Source: Streblospio benedicti
Lineage: Eukaryota > Annelida > Polychaeta > Spionida > Spionidae
Assembly: GCA_019095985.1 (NCBI GenBank)
Contig: CM032662.1
Location: forward strand, 35,301,247-35,365,246
DNA: 64,000 bases
Direction of reading: 5' to 3'
In this document: positions 12,101-19,111 of the stretch, in pieces
How positions within the stretch are numbered: position 1 is the first letter of the stretch
How the letters are laid out: each line of letters opens with the position of its first letter
Notes under the pieces: model-generated
The model's input: only the letters and a program-made list of their open reading frames with translations
What the model was told of the DNA's origin: nothing
Database searches by the model: none
Made by a program: the position numbers and the translations under genes

Positions 12101-13460
12101 GTATTTATACATAAAAATGATACTTATTGGAGCCAGAGAGAAATCTATTTTATCAAACATAATTTCATTATTGATGCAAAAATATTGTCCTTTTCATCAA
12201 TTGCATTATATGATATGTCAAGAAGTAAAACTAAACCGTAACAAAATGCTCACCAAAAGGCATTTTGGCCTTGCATGGTTTGTCCAGTTTGCAAGGCGCG
12301 CTCTCTCCAACCTCATTCAGGGCAGAAATCTATAACCATAACAACAACATGAGAATTAAAAAAGTATCATGCTTTAACATCTGCAAAATCTAGAGAAATT
12401 GGAACTTTCCCGTCACATTAAATGCAGATAGAAGTGTACAAGTAAAACATTGGGCTTTTGTTATACAGGTTCATTTGTTTTACACACTTCTAAGGTTCCA
12501 CTGTTTATTTCAAGTTGCAATCTCAAAATCTACTTGGTTAATGTTTGTCAGAAACATGAGTACTTACCTGGAACATGTACTCATTGCCCTCAAAGAGCTT
12601 GGTGACCTTGTACTTGTTGCCCTCGCCGACCTTGAGCTGGCCAGCCGTTACGTACATGCTGCCGGACAAGCTCTTCTCAATGTGGAAGCCCTGCAATAAG
12701 TCACAGCATTTTTCATCATCAACAACAGGTAAATGAAATAATATATTCTCATTTTATGGGGTCTAAGGATCTTACCTATTATAGTATAAATGGCATAAAT
12801 ATAGTCGAAATAAAATAAATTATCTGATGTTGAAGAGTGACATTATATGACTGTTGTTAAAATCAGCGAGACATTGTGTTTCTTTGTAATAAGTCTGGTG
12901 CATTAATGCACATGAACCAGTATAAGGTACCTTTATTGGGTCTCCTCCATCGAAGTCTGGGTCGTCCCATGACAGTACGATGTAATCCTTGTAAACCTCT
13001 ATCACACGTAAGTTCTTGGGAGGAGATGGAGGCCCTGAAATGAAATGAATGGTTATTAGAGGTCATAACTTTAGTGAAAGATGTATGCTATGGTTTTAAA
13101 TGACCTTCTTGGTACCTGGATGATTATAACTTATAACTAGTACTTGAGAATGTTTGTATAGGGCAAGTCAAGGCTAAAATCATTACTAAAACTCAACGCA
13201 TATACCAGCAGACGCAACAAAAACTCTTCATTTTACTTAAAAGGCTGCAGATTTGCAGACACATTTCTTATGATGACACAGATGAGTGGATAATGATGAA
13301 ATAGAGGGACATCAGATAATAATGAAGATTGTCCATTGTGACTAACCTTTAACATTGATGACAAACTCTGCCTGGTCGTACCCGGCCTGGTTCTCTGCTG
13401 ACACGCGGTAGATGCCACCATCTTCTTGGGCCGTGTTCTTCAATTTCAGGTATGACCAAC
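1..13460 (-). CDS. Titin/twitchin-family giant muscle protein, partial (Ig end + 13 complete and 1 partial Fn3 domains)
   Basis: This is a multi-exon gene read right to left. From the right: exon 13347-13460 ends an Ig domain, then Fn3 domains 1-14 follow, with 14 running off the left edge. Every junction has GT/AG ends, and the phases agree across all exons; almost every domain starts after a phase-1 intron. The domains carry the family signature: PP.xP.xL at the start, the B-strand W (as in SLAWEPPESDGG), Y.IEKRD, Y.FRV.AEN..G, and an AKLPYG-type end. In titin, twitchin and projectin such domains bind myosin and set thick-filament or elastic properties. Here there is no Ig domain inside the run of Fn3 domains, unlike the regular Fn3-Fn3-Ig super-repeats of the A-band. 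The 5' part is missing: exon 13460 starts inside an Ig fold with phase 1, so another exon must lie upstream, perhaps beyond 26.8 kb or in the 17.85-kb gap. The family is secure; the exact orthologue is not. Confidence 0.9.
394..565 (-). CDS. Linker exon of the muscle gene
   Basis: 172 nt, phase 1-2. It encodes about 57 residues with no fold: EATKTAEVMEETVVMETT, then a Gln/Glu/Lys-rich end (APEEQTPAKGKAPK). It joins in frame to the next exon (AG|G). Confidence 0.75.
1367..1678 (-). CDS. Fn3 domain 13 (single exon)
   Basis: One 312-nt exon, phase 1-1. It is a near copy of domain 12 (about 70 % identical by eye): EPPNAPKNLCVTKV, LEWKKPKANGKS, YMFKVKSENEFG. This indicates a fairly recent tandem exon duplication. 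Confidence 0.88.
1775..2800 (-). CDS. Fn3 domain 12 plus long Ser/Thr/Glu-rich linker (single exon)
   Basis: One 1026-nt exon, phase 1-1. The first ~95 residues are Fn3 (EPPSAPKNLCVTKV, LEWKKPKANEKS, YTFKVKSENEMG). The remaining ~245 residues are Ser-, Thr- and Glu-rich with no fold signature, including runs such as SSCESSSESSSSKS. Like titin PEVK or N2 regions this may be an elastic or signalling spacer; that role is inference. The donor (GTTTGT) is weaker than the others, but the phase fits the next exon. Confidence 0.87.
3007..3564 (-). CDS. Fn3 domain 11 plus charged linker (single exon)
   Basis: One 558-nt exon, phase 1-1. The first ~95 residues are Fn3 (EPPSAPRNLQIT, LEWKPPSSDGNSPIT, YDFKIKAENAAG). 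The other ~90 are a Glu/Lys-rich linker with two related stretches (EDLIESEIIEKARAVPK and EDVIEADTVEKSRSAPK), an internal repeat of about 33 residues. The linker is likely flexible. Confidence 0.87.
3860..4165 (-). CDS. Fn3 domain 10 (single exon)
   Basis: One 306-nt exon, phase 1-1. Motifs: RPDTPASLQVLDQ, LSWQAPTSDGGAPIS, YIVDLINPGQSEY, YSFRVRAKNAGG, PVLIKVHKG. Confidence 0.88.
4371..4691 (-). CDS. Fn3 domain 9 (single exon)
   Basis: One 321-nt exon, phase 1-1. Motifs: DPPSAPSNLHMTS, ISWGPPASDGGAQI, YLIEMLRPGESKW, YSLRVKARNAAG. Third-position GC is higher than in the exons to its left. Confidence 0.88.
5662..5967 (-). CDS. Fn3 domain 8 (single exon)
   Basis: One 306-nt exon, phase 1-1. Motifs: VPSAPRDLKAVD, IQWQEPESTGGVHLT, YVIEMCTKDD, YKFRVRAKNMEG, AKLPYG. 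From here leftwards each Fn3 domain is a single symmetrical exon. Confidence 0.88.
6328..6881 (-). CDS. Fn3 domain 7 (two exons)
   Basis: Exons 6695-6881 (phase 1-2) and 6328-6449 (2-1). Motifs: DPPSQPTNLRAKG, VQWDQSASDGGSAIT, YIIEIRVATGTAW, then EYYVRILAENQAG. The end (VVASTPI) lacks the AKLPYG linker of its neighbours. Confidence 0.86.
7477..8176 (-). CDS. Fn3 domain 6 (two exons)
   Basis: Exons 8029-8176 (phase 1-2) and 7477-7634 (2-1). Motifs: DPPGSPRDLRATDVW, IAWSAPDSDGGSPIT, YSYRVFAQNAAG, AKLPYG. The intron sits after YEVSY, at a different place from domains 2-5. Confidence 0.87.
8527..8985 (-). CDS. Fn3 domain 5 (two exons)
   Basis: Exons 8834-8985 (phase 1-0) and 8527-8677 (0-1). 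Motifs: DPPFAPKNLRVTA, IAWEAPDSDGGAAIS, YIVERRDALMSSW, QYFFRVVAENECG, AKLPYG. Confidence 0.88.
9259..10554 (-). CDS. Fn3 domain 4 (two exons, intron holds a transposon)
   Basis: Exons 10403-10554 and 9259-9412. The donor of the first is GTGGGC, weaker than its neighbours, but the joined frame (WVK then VTTVEETITTYKV) is what the family has. Motifs: LAWEPPESDGGSPLT, YIIEKRDMARQ, SYMFRVFAENKVG, AKLPFG. The 990-bp intron is mostly a 601-bp MITE (9539-10139). Confidence 0.88.
9539..10139. mobile_element. Tc1/mariner-type MITE in a muscle-gene intron
   Basis: A 601-bp unit flanked by TA on both sides (9537-9538, 10140-10141). Its ends are inverted repeats beginning CAGTACTGATATCGTC on the left and CAGTACTTATACCGTC on the right strand, followed by AGAAGGAT. 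The interior is AT-rich with many CGTAA-type subrepeats and no transposase frame. TA target duplication and a CAGT start are typical of Tc1/mariner. Confidence 0.7.
10852..11374 (-). CDS. Fn3 domain 3 (two exons)
   Basis: Exons 11187-11374 (phase 1 to 0) and 10852-10966 (0 to 1). Motifs: DKPEPPRNLRAKE, IEWDAPESDGGSAIT, YVIEKRDVKRPG, then LFEGYEYYFRVIAENEVG and AKLPYG. Confidence 0.88.
11648..12072 (-). CDS. Fn3 domain 2 (two exons)
   Basis: Exons 11929-12072 and 11648-11812, all boundaries phase 1. Motifs: DPPGKPRNLRVVQ, IAWDAPEIDGGSPIT, YIIEKRDATRQT, then YLFRVMAENRVG and AKLPFG. Confidence 0.88.
12254..13034 (-). CDS. Fn3 domain 1 (three exons)
   Basis: Exons 12931-13034, 12568-12690 and 12254-12329, in phases 1-0, 0-0 and 0-1. 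The first carries PPSPPKNLRVIEV and LSWDDPDFDGGDP. The middle one holds an unusual insert, with GSMYVTAGQLKVGEGNKY in place of the short C-C' loop, before KLFEGNEYMFQ. The last ends CKAKMPFG. It is longer and more divided than the following repeats. Confidence 0.85.
13347..13460 (-). CDS. Ig domain, C-terminal half (muscle gene exon)
   Basis: One exon of 114 nt, entered in phase 1 and left in phase 1 (AAAG|GTTAGT). It encodes the end of an I-set Ig domain: a GWSYLKLKN strand, then QEDGGIYRVSAENQAG, which is the DxGxYxxxAxNxxG motif of strands E-G, although the usual Cys after Tyr is Arg-Val here. It closes with EFVINVKG. The missing Cys is common in titin-type Ig domains. The first half of the domain was not found within 400 bp upstream. 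Confidence 0.8.
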
Positions 13461-13865
13461 CTGATGCAGAAGAAACTCTTTACTATTAATATTGGCATGA
13501 TGTAAAAATTAACCATATACATGCTACAGACTCCTCACAATCTTAAATATAAATAATAAATCATTATTGACTGCAGATTCACATGAAACGTCGTACACAT
13601 ACATAATCATTCTGATTCAATGGGCGGATTGATATTCCTGTCACATGGATCTAGACTTGATCTCACACTGCAAATTGATCAATGCCATGACGTAACATTA
13701 CTAGTGATATGAGTCAGATCCAACAAAACAAAGACTATCACCAACATGCTCGTTGGTTAGAGTCAAACAGTCTGTCTCCCCATTTAACCAAGGAGGTGTA
13801 ATATAAACAGGGAGCAAGCTGTGCTCTAGGAGGAATAAACAATACAACCAAAGTGATTTCTACGT

Positions 13866-15026
13866 ATGACACTAGTCAACATGGAAATAAATGCACGTAA
13901 TATTATCTACGTATTTGTTTTGATTGGACTGGCGATCATTGCACAAGTTCACTGGCATTCTTCAACAATTTTATCAGTGCCCTCTAACAACCCAATAGCC
14001 AATCATACCAATAGGATAGAGGTGATGACGCTGTCAAGAGGGCTACTACCTTGGCATGGCAGGAAGAGCCCGCAAAACTGCCGCTATGTAGTGTTGGCTG
14101 TATCCAGCAGAACGAATGACTACAACTACGCATTCCAGACACCGCTAACGGTTCTAGCATGGCGAAGGCTTGGCGTTGAAAGCATAGTGCTAGTCGTTGG
14201 GTTGCGGCAACAGTGGGTGAACGACAAGGTGCTCAGTGTGGTTCTGGAGTATCTTCTCAAGTCCAACGCTACAGTGGGGTTCATGGAGACCAGCCCAGAT
14301 AACATGGTGATGGTCAGTCAGACTGCCCGCCTCTTTGCCGCCTGCCTGGTTCCGGGTTTGAATCCCAGTGATATATTGATCACTAGCGATGCGGATCTGT
14401 GGCCACTGAAGGATTTCTACCAGCTGCCTGTAGATACAGACCTGCTTGTGCTCAATGCCTTCTGTTGTGGACAATTCAAACGGCACAACCACACATACCG
14501 ACATTTTCCCATGGGAAACATTGTCGCGACGGTTTCCGTGTGGAGAGACATAATGCTTGGTAATAAGACGCAAGCAGAAGGGACTGCTACTTCCCACTTC
14601 ACCGTCTGCCCTGCAGAGTTTTCAAGCAGAAGTATTCTTAACTACTTCGCAGAGGAATTCAAAGACCAGGCGAGAACCAGTCTTTGGCACGGCGGCCCTG
14701 GGTGGTCCATGGACCAAGAGATGGTCAGTATGCGCATCCAGCAGTGGGAGGAACGGCTCCATGGCCGGGTCAGGGTCAGCTTACAAAATGTTACACAGTT
14801 TGGAAAGCGGCTGGACAGGGATGCGTGGCATAAGGTGGACTCCCTGGTGGGCCTCCGGGACTCCCATCTCCTGCACACCATGTACAAAGAGGCCCAGTGG
14901 GACAGAACCCGACCGCTCATGGCCCTAATGTTCTGCAATAGTTCCCGGCAGATGGCCTGGGCAGAGCAGTACAGGACCAGCTTCAACCTTGCCCGCCCTC
15001 CCTGGTGGAATCTATTCGGACTTTAA
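13866..15026 (+). CDS. Intronless glycosyltransferase-like type II membrane protein (probable retrocopy)
   Basis: One uninterrupted frame of 386 codons. The first Met (13866) is used here; a second Met five residues on would also serve. Residues ~12-30 form one hydrophobic segment (IIYVFVLIGLAIIAQVHW) after a short positively charged tail, the signal-anchor layout of Golgi enzymes. A DxD-type motif (ITSDADLWPL, about residue 175) matches the metal/sugar-nucleotide site of GT-A glycosyltransferases. Several N-glycosylation sites (NHT, NKT, NVT, NSS) suit a luminal domain. The exact family and donor sugar are not recognised. It lies antisense to the muscle gene, probably in one of its introns. 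It has no introns and is followed 94 bp later by a 26-A tract, as expected of a copy made from mRNA. The frame looks intact and may be functional. Confidence 0.75.
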   Translation: MTLVNMEINARNIIYVFVLIGLAIIAQVHWHSSTILSVPSNNPIANHTNRIEVMTLSRGLLPWHGRKSPQNCRYVVLAVSSRTNDYNYAFQTPLTVLAWRRLGVESIVLVVGLRQQWVNDKVLSVVLEYLLKSNATVGFMETSPDNMVMVSQTARLFAACLVPGLNPSDILITSDADLWPLKDFYQLPVDTDLLVLNAFCCGQFKRHNHTYRHFPMGNIVATVSVWRDIMLGNKTQAEGTATSHFTVCPAEFSSRSILNYFAEEFKDQARTSLWHGGPGWSMDQEMVSMRIQQWEERLHGRVRVSLQNVTQFGKRLDRDAWHKVDSLVGLRDSHLLHTMYKEAQWDRTRPLMALMFCNSSRQMAWAEQYRTSFNLARPPWWNLFGL

Positions 15027-15119
15027 ATGGTACTTGGTTAAAACATATTTATTTTTTATACGAGTACAACAAAGAGATTGGGCAACAGCCAAAATGCGAT
15101 TTACGCCCTCTCTCATGGG

Positions 15120-15145
15120 AAAAAAAAAAAAAAAAAAAAAAAAAA
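15120..15145 (+). repeat. Poly(A) tract behind the intronless gene
   Basis: 26 consecutive A, 94 bp after the stop of the glycosyltransferase-like gene. It is read as a retrocopy's tail, though no AATAAA precedes it within the 94 bp. The tail of a neighbouring LINE is the alternative. Confidence 0.6.
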
Positions 15146-15169
15146 GATATACAGTGGCTCTCCTGAATA

Positions 15170-16532
15170 TGCTCCGACTGGCAATAGTGGCCCCCCTGGA
15201 GATGCCTCGACTGGTGGTATCGTTGATGGCTCCCCTGGAGATGCCGCGGCTGGTGGTGCAGTGGCCCCCCCCTGGAGATGCCCCAACTGGTGGTGTGGAT
15301 GGAGATGCCCAGATTCATCATGAATTGGATGCCCTACGCAACAATACAGTCTCTACGAGTCAAGCCCAGAAACTTTCTACTCTAGTGGTAAATGAACTTC
15401 TGTGTTTTATCCAAACAAAATAGATAGCATGCCAAGAGACATTCTGGTTCATGACTTCTATTGTGAGGACAAAGTAACAGAAGCTAATATTATTGCATTT
15501 GACCTCATACAGACTGCCAACATCTGTTTTAGACGACGACGTGGGCAGGAGAAAACAAGAGAGGACATAAATGAGATAGTGCAAATTATTCTTCAAGAAC
15601 AGCCAGATCAAAAGACTGTATTTGTAGTGAAAGATCTCTCTCAGATCCCACCTATTTACATGAAGAACTTTGATATTTTGAAGTTGGTCAGTGACATTGA
15701 GGCAGTTAAGCAGAGTGTGAAGCTGCTAATAGACAGTCAAGCTGAAAACAATACAATGTTGCAAAGGCACATGGCACAACAGTGTGGTAATAAGGATCCA
15801 CCTCGCAGACAGGATGTGTCCATAGAACCACTATGCCTTCATGATGGTTATCAGCCCAGCAAGATAATAACTACAGTGACGAATGTTGATGTTGGTGTCA
15901 TCCCACCAGATGGTGACACCGCACTGGAATCTACTGTTGTCATGGAGTCTTCTGTAACTCACAGTGTTACAAACAGTGGCAACAAGGACGTGGAACTTCA
16001 GGCACAGGATAACGGAGGCAATGGATACACTGCAGAGTAGGATAGTGATTTCGAGCAGTTTCACTCACATAACCGGTTTGAATAGCTCTCAGAGGCTACC
16101 ATATCTGGAGATGATGACAGCTTGTTTATTCCTGACTATACTCATAAAACCGATAGGATACACAGACCAAGTGATACTCGCAATTCAACACCTATGGTGT
16201 CAAAAATTAGTGTTATTATAGGTCATGGACAGAGCAAGCATTGTATGTCTTCTAAACAAACTGCTTCAAACCATGTCATTGTAGGCAAAGGTCCTGGTTG
16301 TTCTGTACAGAGTAATCCAAGGAGGCAAAAATCTCAGTTTGTAAACAAGAGTGAAAAGCCAGTTACTGGTATATTTGTTAGCAGATTTAAGCCTTGTATG
16401 ACTTCGTCACAGCTGGATTATTATGTTCGGTTACACTTTGGTGTTAATGTCAGATCAGAGAAACTACAAACCACTTACAAATCATATAGTTCATTTTACA
16501 TTCAGGCTGGTAGAAAGCTACGAAAGGTATAG
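15170..16532 (+). mobile_element. LINE ORF1 remnant
   Basis: It starts with collagen-like repeats of about 13 residues (PGDASTGG, PGDAAAGG, PGDAPTGG) whose frame shifts. A +1 shift near 15418 leads into the main frame (15402-16532). That frame has a charged segment (RRRRGQEKTREDI, then FVVKDLSQIPPI), a predicted coiled coil (EAVKQSVKLLIDSQAENN), and an RRM-like end (GIFVSRFKPCM, YKSYSSFYIQ). This arrangement resembles the first ORF of some animal non-LTR retrotransposons. Two in-frame TAG codons (16038, 16083) separate the parts, so it is inactive. No reverse transcriptase follows on this strand. Confidence 0.6.
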
Positions 16533-16639
16533 TTAAATCGTCCTTATTCCGAAATGAGCAATGCATCAATTTGTTTTTGCTGGGCTAAATTTAACTAACT
16601 ATTTGTCAGCCCAAGATTGAATTTTATTCATATCATCAT

Positions 16640-16880
16640 TTCATTCATATCATCAGCAGTTGTTGGTGCTTTCTTACCGCCAAAATCAACATACAGAGAT
16701 TTATCATCTGCGAATAGTTTGACTTGAGAATTTATATTCTCTGTGATGTCGTTTATGTAGATCAAGAATAAAAGAGGACCTAATACGGAGCCCTGAGGGA
16801 CTTCAGCTCTAATTCGGCCATATTCAGATTTTTTACCTCTAATTATAGTGGATTGGTAACAATCAGAGAGGTAATCAATG
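16640..16880 (-). mobile_element. LINE reverse transcriptase fragment
   Basis: About 80 codons without a stop on the minus strand: VPQGSVLGPLLFLIYINDI, then VKLFADDKSLYVDF. These are RT motifs B' and the catalytic FADD box of non-LTR retrotransposons (Jockey/CR1-like; clade not decidable from this length). The fragment lacks both sides of the enzyme. Its orientation is opposite to the ORF1 remnant just to the left, so they need not be one insertion. Confidence 0.75.
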
Positions 16881-17062
16881 AAAATAAATGGTACTTGGCG
16901 TTGCTCTTGTTAGGGCTCTGTAACTGCTCCCTATTGTATTTGGATTATTATTAATTTTTGTGTGTCTTTAAAGGATATCACTGAATTGAGGTGTTGTCAT
17001 GAAAAAGCATTTAAACACTTACAATTAAACCCATTAAACACAAAATCAGCTTCTTTGATAAT

Positions 17063-17395
17063 ATGAAAATTTATATGTGTTTCCCAGTGCTTGCGGATAT
17101 ATTTTTATACTTCTCTCTCTCTCACACGTCTTTTTAGCAAGCATATTTCTACCAACGATAGATACATGTATAGCTGAAGACAGGTTTTACAACCCTAAGC
17201 TTCCATTTGACTATATCAAGTGGCCCTGGGGTCGGGTTCGAACTCCCACGACCCCAAGGTTGTGATATAGTCAAATGGAAGCTTGGGATGATGGTATCAT
17301 TCTGGTCTTCAGCTATACCTATCGTTGGTAGAAATATGCTTGCTAAAAAGACGTGTGAGAGAGAGAGAAGTATAAAAAATATGAAAATTGTATCT
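17063..17395. repeat. Inverted pair of tRNA-related SINE-like units
   Basis: The left arm (TTTTTAGCAAGCATATTTCT ... ACAGGTTTTACAACCCTAAG) reappears as reverse complement on the right. The centre holds a pol III B-box-like GGGTTCGAACTCC. The same family forms the cluster at 53945-54690. Two units back to back can form a long hairpin in RNA. Confidence 0.6.
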
Positions 17396-17852
17396 CACTA
17401 GTCTCACTAGGTGATCCTATCAAGAATGTCAGTCGTAAGTAATAAATTTTAGTTTCAGGCCCGTAGGAAGGCCCAAGGCAATAAAAGTAACATATAAAAT
17501 GATAAACATACAAGTGTTATTAATGACACTAACAATACCATTTTAGCTAGTCACACAGCAATAGCAAAAATAATACTCGATTACAATTTACGGGGTTTTC
17601 ATTAGGCAGCTAGACAATTTTTTAAAACTGATTGTTATTGCAGTTTGCGTTTTAATTAATGTAAATTCTGACCAATCACAATTGACGGTTGGTTACATTT
17701 TATAGTCTAAAAATTAACAAGGTGCCACAATGGCTAATTTTTGCCTTGTCTTTTATGATTATTCATTACATTCAAGATGCTTACAAATAAGCATATCCAT
17801 AAGAATAGCTTGGGTGAAATGGGTGGATAAATAATATTGATTGACCAAATAT

Positions 17853-17952
17853 NNNNNNNNNNNNNNNNNNNNNNNNNNNNNNNNNNNNNNNNNNNNNNNN
17901 NNNNNNNNNNNNNNNNNNNNNNNNNNNNNNNNNNNNNNNNNNNNNNNNNNNN
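17853..17952. other. Assembly gap (100 N)
   Basis: Exactly 100 N, a conventional placeholder for a gap of unknown size. It could hide exons, including missing upstream exons of the muscle gene. Confidence 0.95.
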
Positions 17953-19068
17953 TGGTCCAGTAAATAGACAAATGTATTTCTTCCACTATCAAAAGCCAAA
18001 CAAAAAAAAAGTTAAAATTAAAAAAGAAATGATTCTAGCTTCTAGCTTAAATTCCAGACTAGCTCAAAACAGAGGAAATGGAAGCAACATTTTAAAGGAA
18101 CTAAAGATCTGGGGGGAGATGAGTCAATCAGTTGCGTTACAAAAGAAAAAGGATATGAGATCATGTATCAGGAACTCATTCAAAAAATGATCCTATACTC
18201 AGCTTTGAAAAAGTTAATTATGATAATAATATTAAAATGTATAAATGCAGGAAATAAAAACTGCCTGGTTTTAATGCATGTTAGGCCGAATATAGACCTA
18301 AGTTGCATAATTATGTGGTTGGGCACTGGCCCACCCTTGATCACCCTTTAACAGCCTGTGTTGGCTGTGGATGGCTTACAGTGAATGACTAGCGTTTTCG
18401 TATTTGGTTTTGATTTGACTATGTCACTATTTGTTTTATCTTTTTCATTTGAAATGCTTTAAAATAAGCACCAGCACCTACTCATTAAAACTTTCATTTT
18501 TAGTCTCACTTTGAAAGAATCCTAGTCATTTTCTATGGCTAGATGTATGCACTCTGTACTATTATAGTACATGTACTTTGGGTGGGGGGGTTTCGGGAGC
18601 CAGAGAAACCCACTGCTTAGGAGTGATTATCATATTATTCCGTAATAATTAGTCCACTCATAAAGTGTGTCAAGTGGAGTTTAGAGCAACACATTCATCA
18701 CTTCACACGTGACCTTTTTACTAAAGACCTTGAGCGCCTCCCGCCACGTTGTCGACATTCTTATGACTCGAAAATGTACACAAAGTTCTTTGTAAAACGA
18801 GTATTAATATTCTTTCTCTTGGTACTAAAACAGCACAGTGCAAGTTTATCCTGACAGAAGAACACTTTAAAAGTAGATAACCAATAAAAAAAATACAATG
18901 TGAGTGGCGACATACTATAGAGGAAACTCACACATACTGTGGACGCTGTCGCGCACGCGCCTTTTCACGTAATTAACTAAAGCGTGACGTGTCACTTAAC
19001 ACAGCTGTTGACCTACTTTCCTGTGAGGCTACCGACAATTACGGTCTGCATTTTTCCGAAAAGTTACT

Positions 19069-19111
19069 ATGGTATTGCTTGAATACGATGTTATAGAACA
19101 GCTTGAACAAT
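19069..19111 (+). CDS. Candidate first coding exon
   Basis: ATG followed by 14 codons (MVLLEYDVIEQLEQ) and a strong donor T|GTAAGT, in the downstream shoulder of a CpG-richer patch. The composition looks coding, but no second exon was found; a small open exon-like block at 27880-27979 does not obviously join it. Weak candidate only. Confidence 0.25.

Larger units (their letters stand above)
16881..19068. other. Non-coding stretch with an assembly gap
   Basis: Apart from the SINE pair and the 100-N gap at 17853-17952, I see AT-rich sequence without supported exons. From about 18700 on, CpG content rises (GCGCACGCGCC near 18950), as at an animal promoter. Confidence 0.5.

Noticed and set aside
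14190-14986. Minus- and plus-strand frames overlapping the glycosyltransferase gene
   Set aside because: Shadows of the 386-codon frame; no family motifs.
17759-18190. Open frames across the first N gap
   Set aside because: Runs of unknown residues from N bases keep the frame open artificially.
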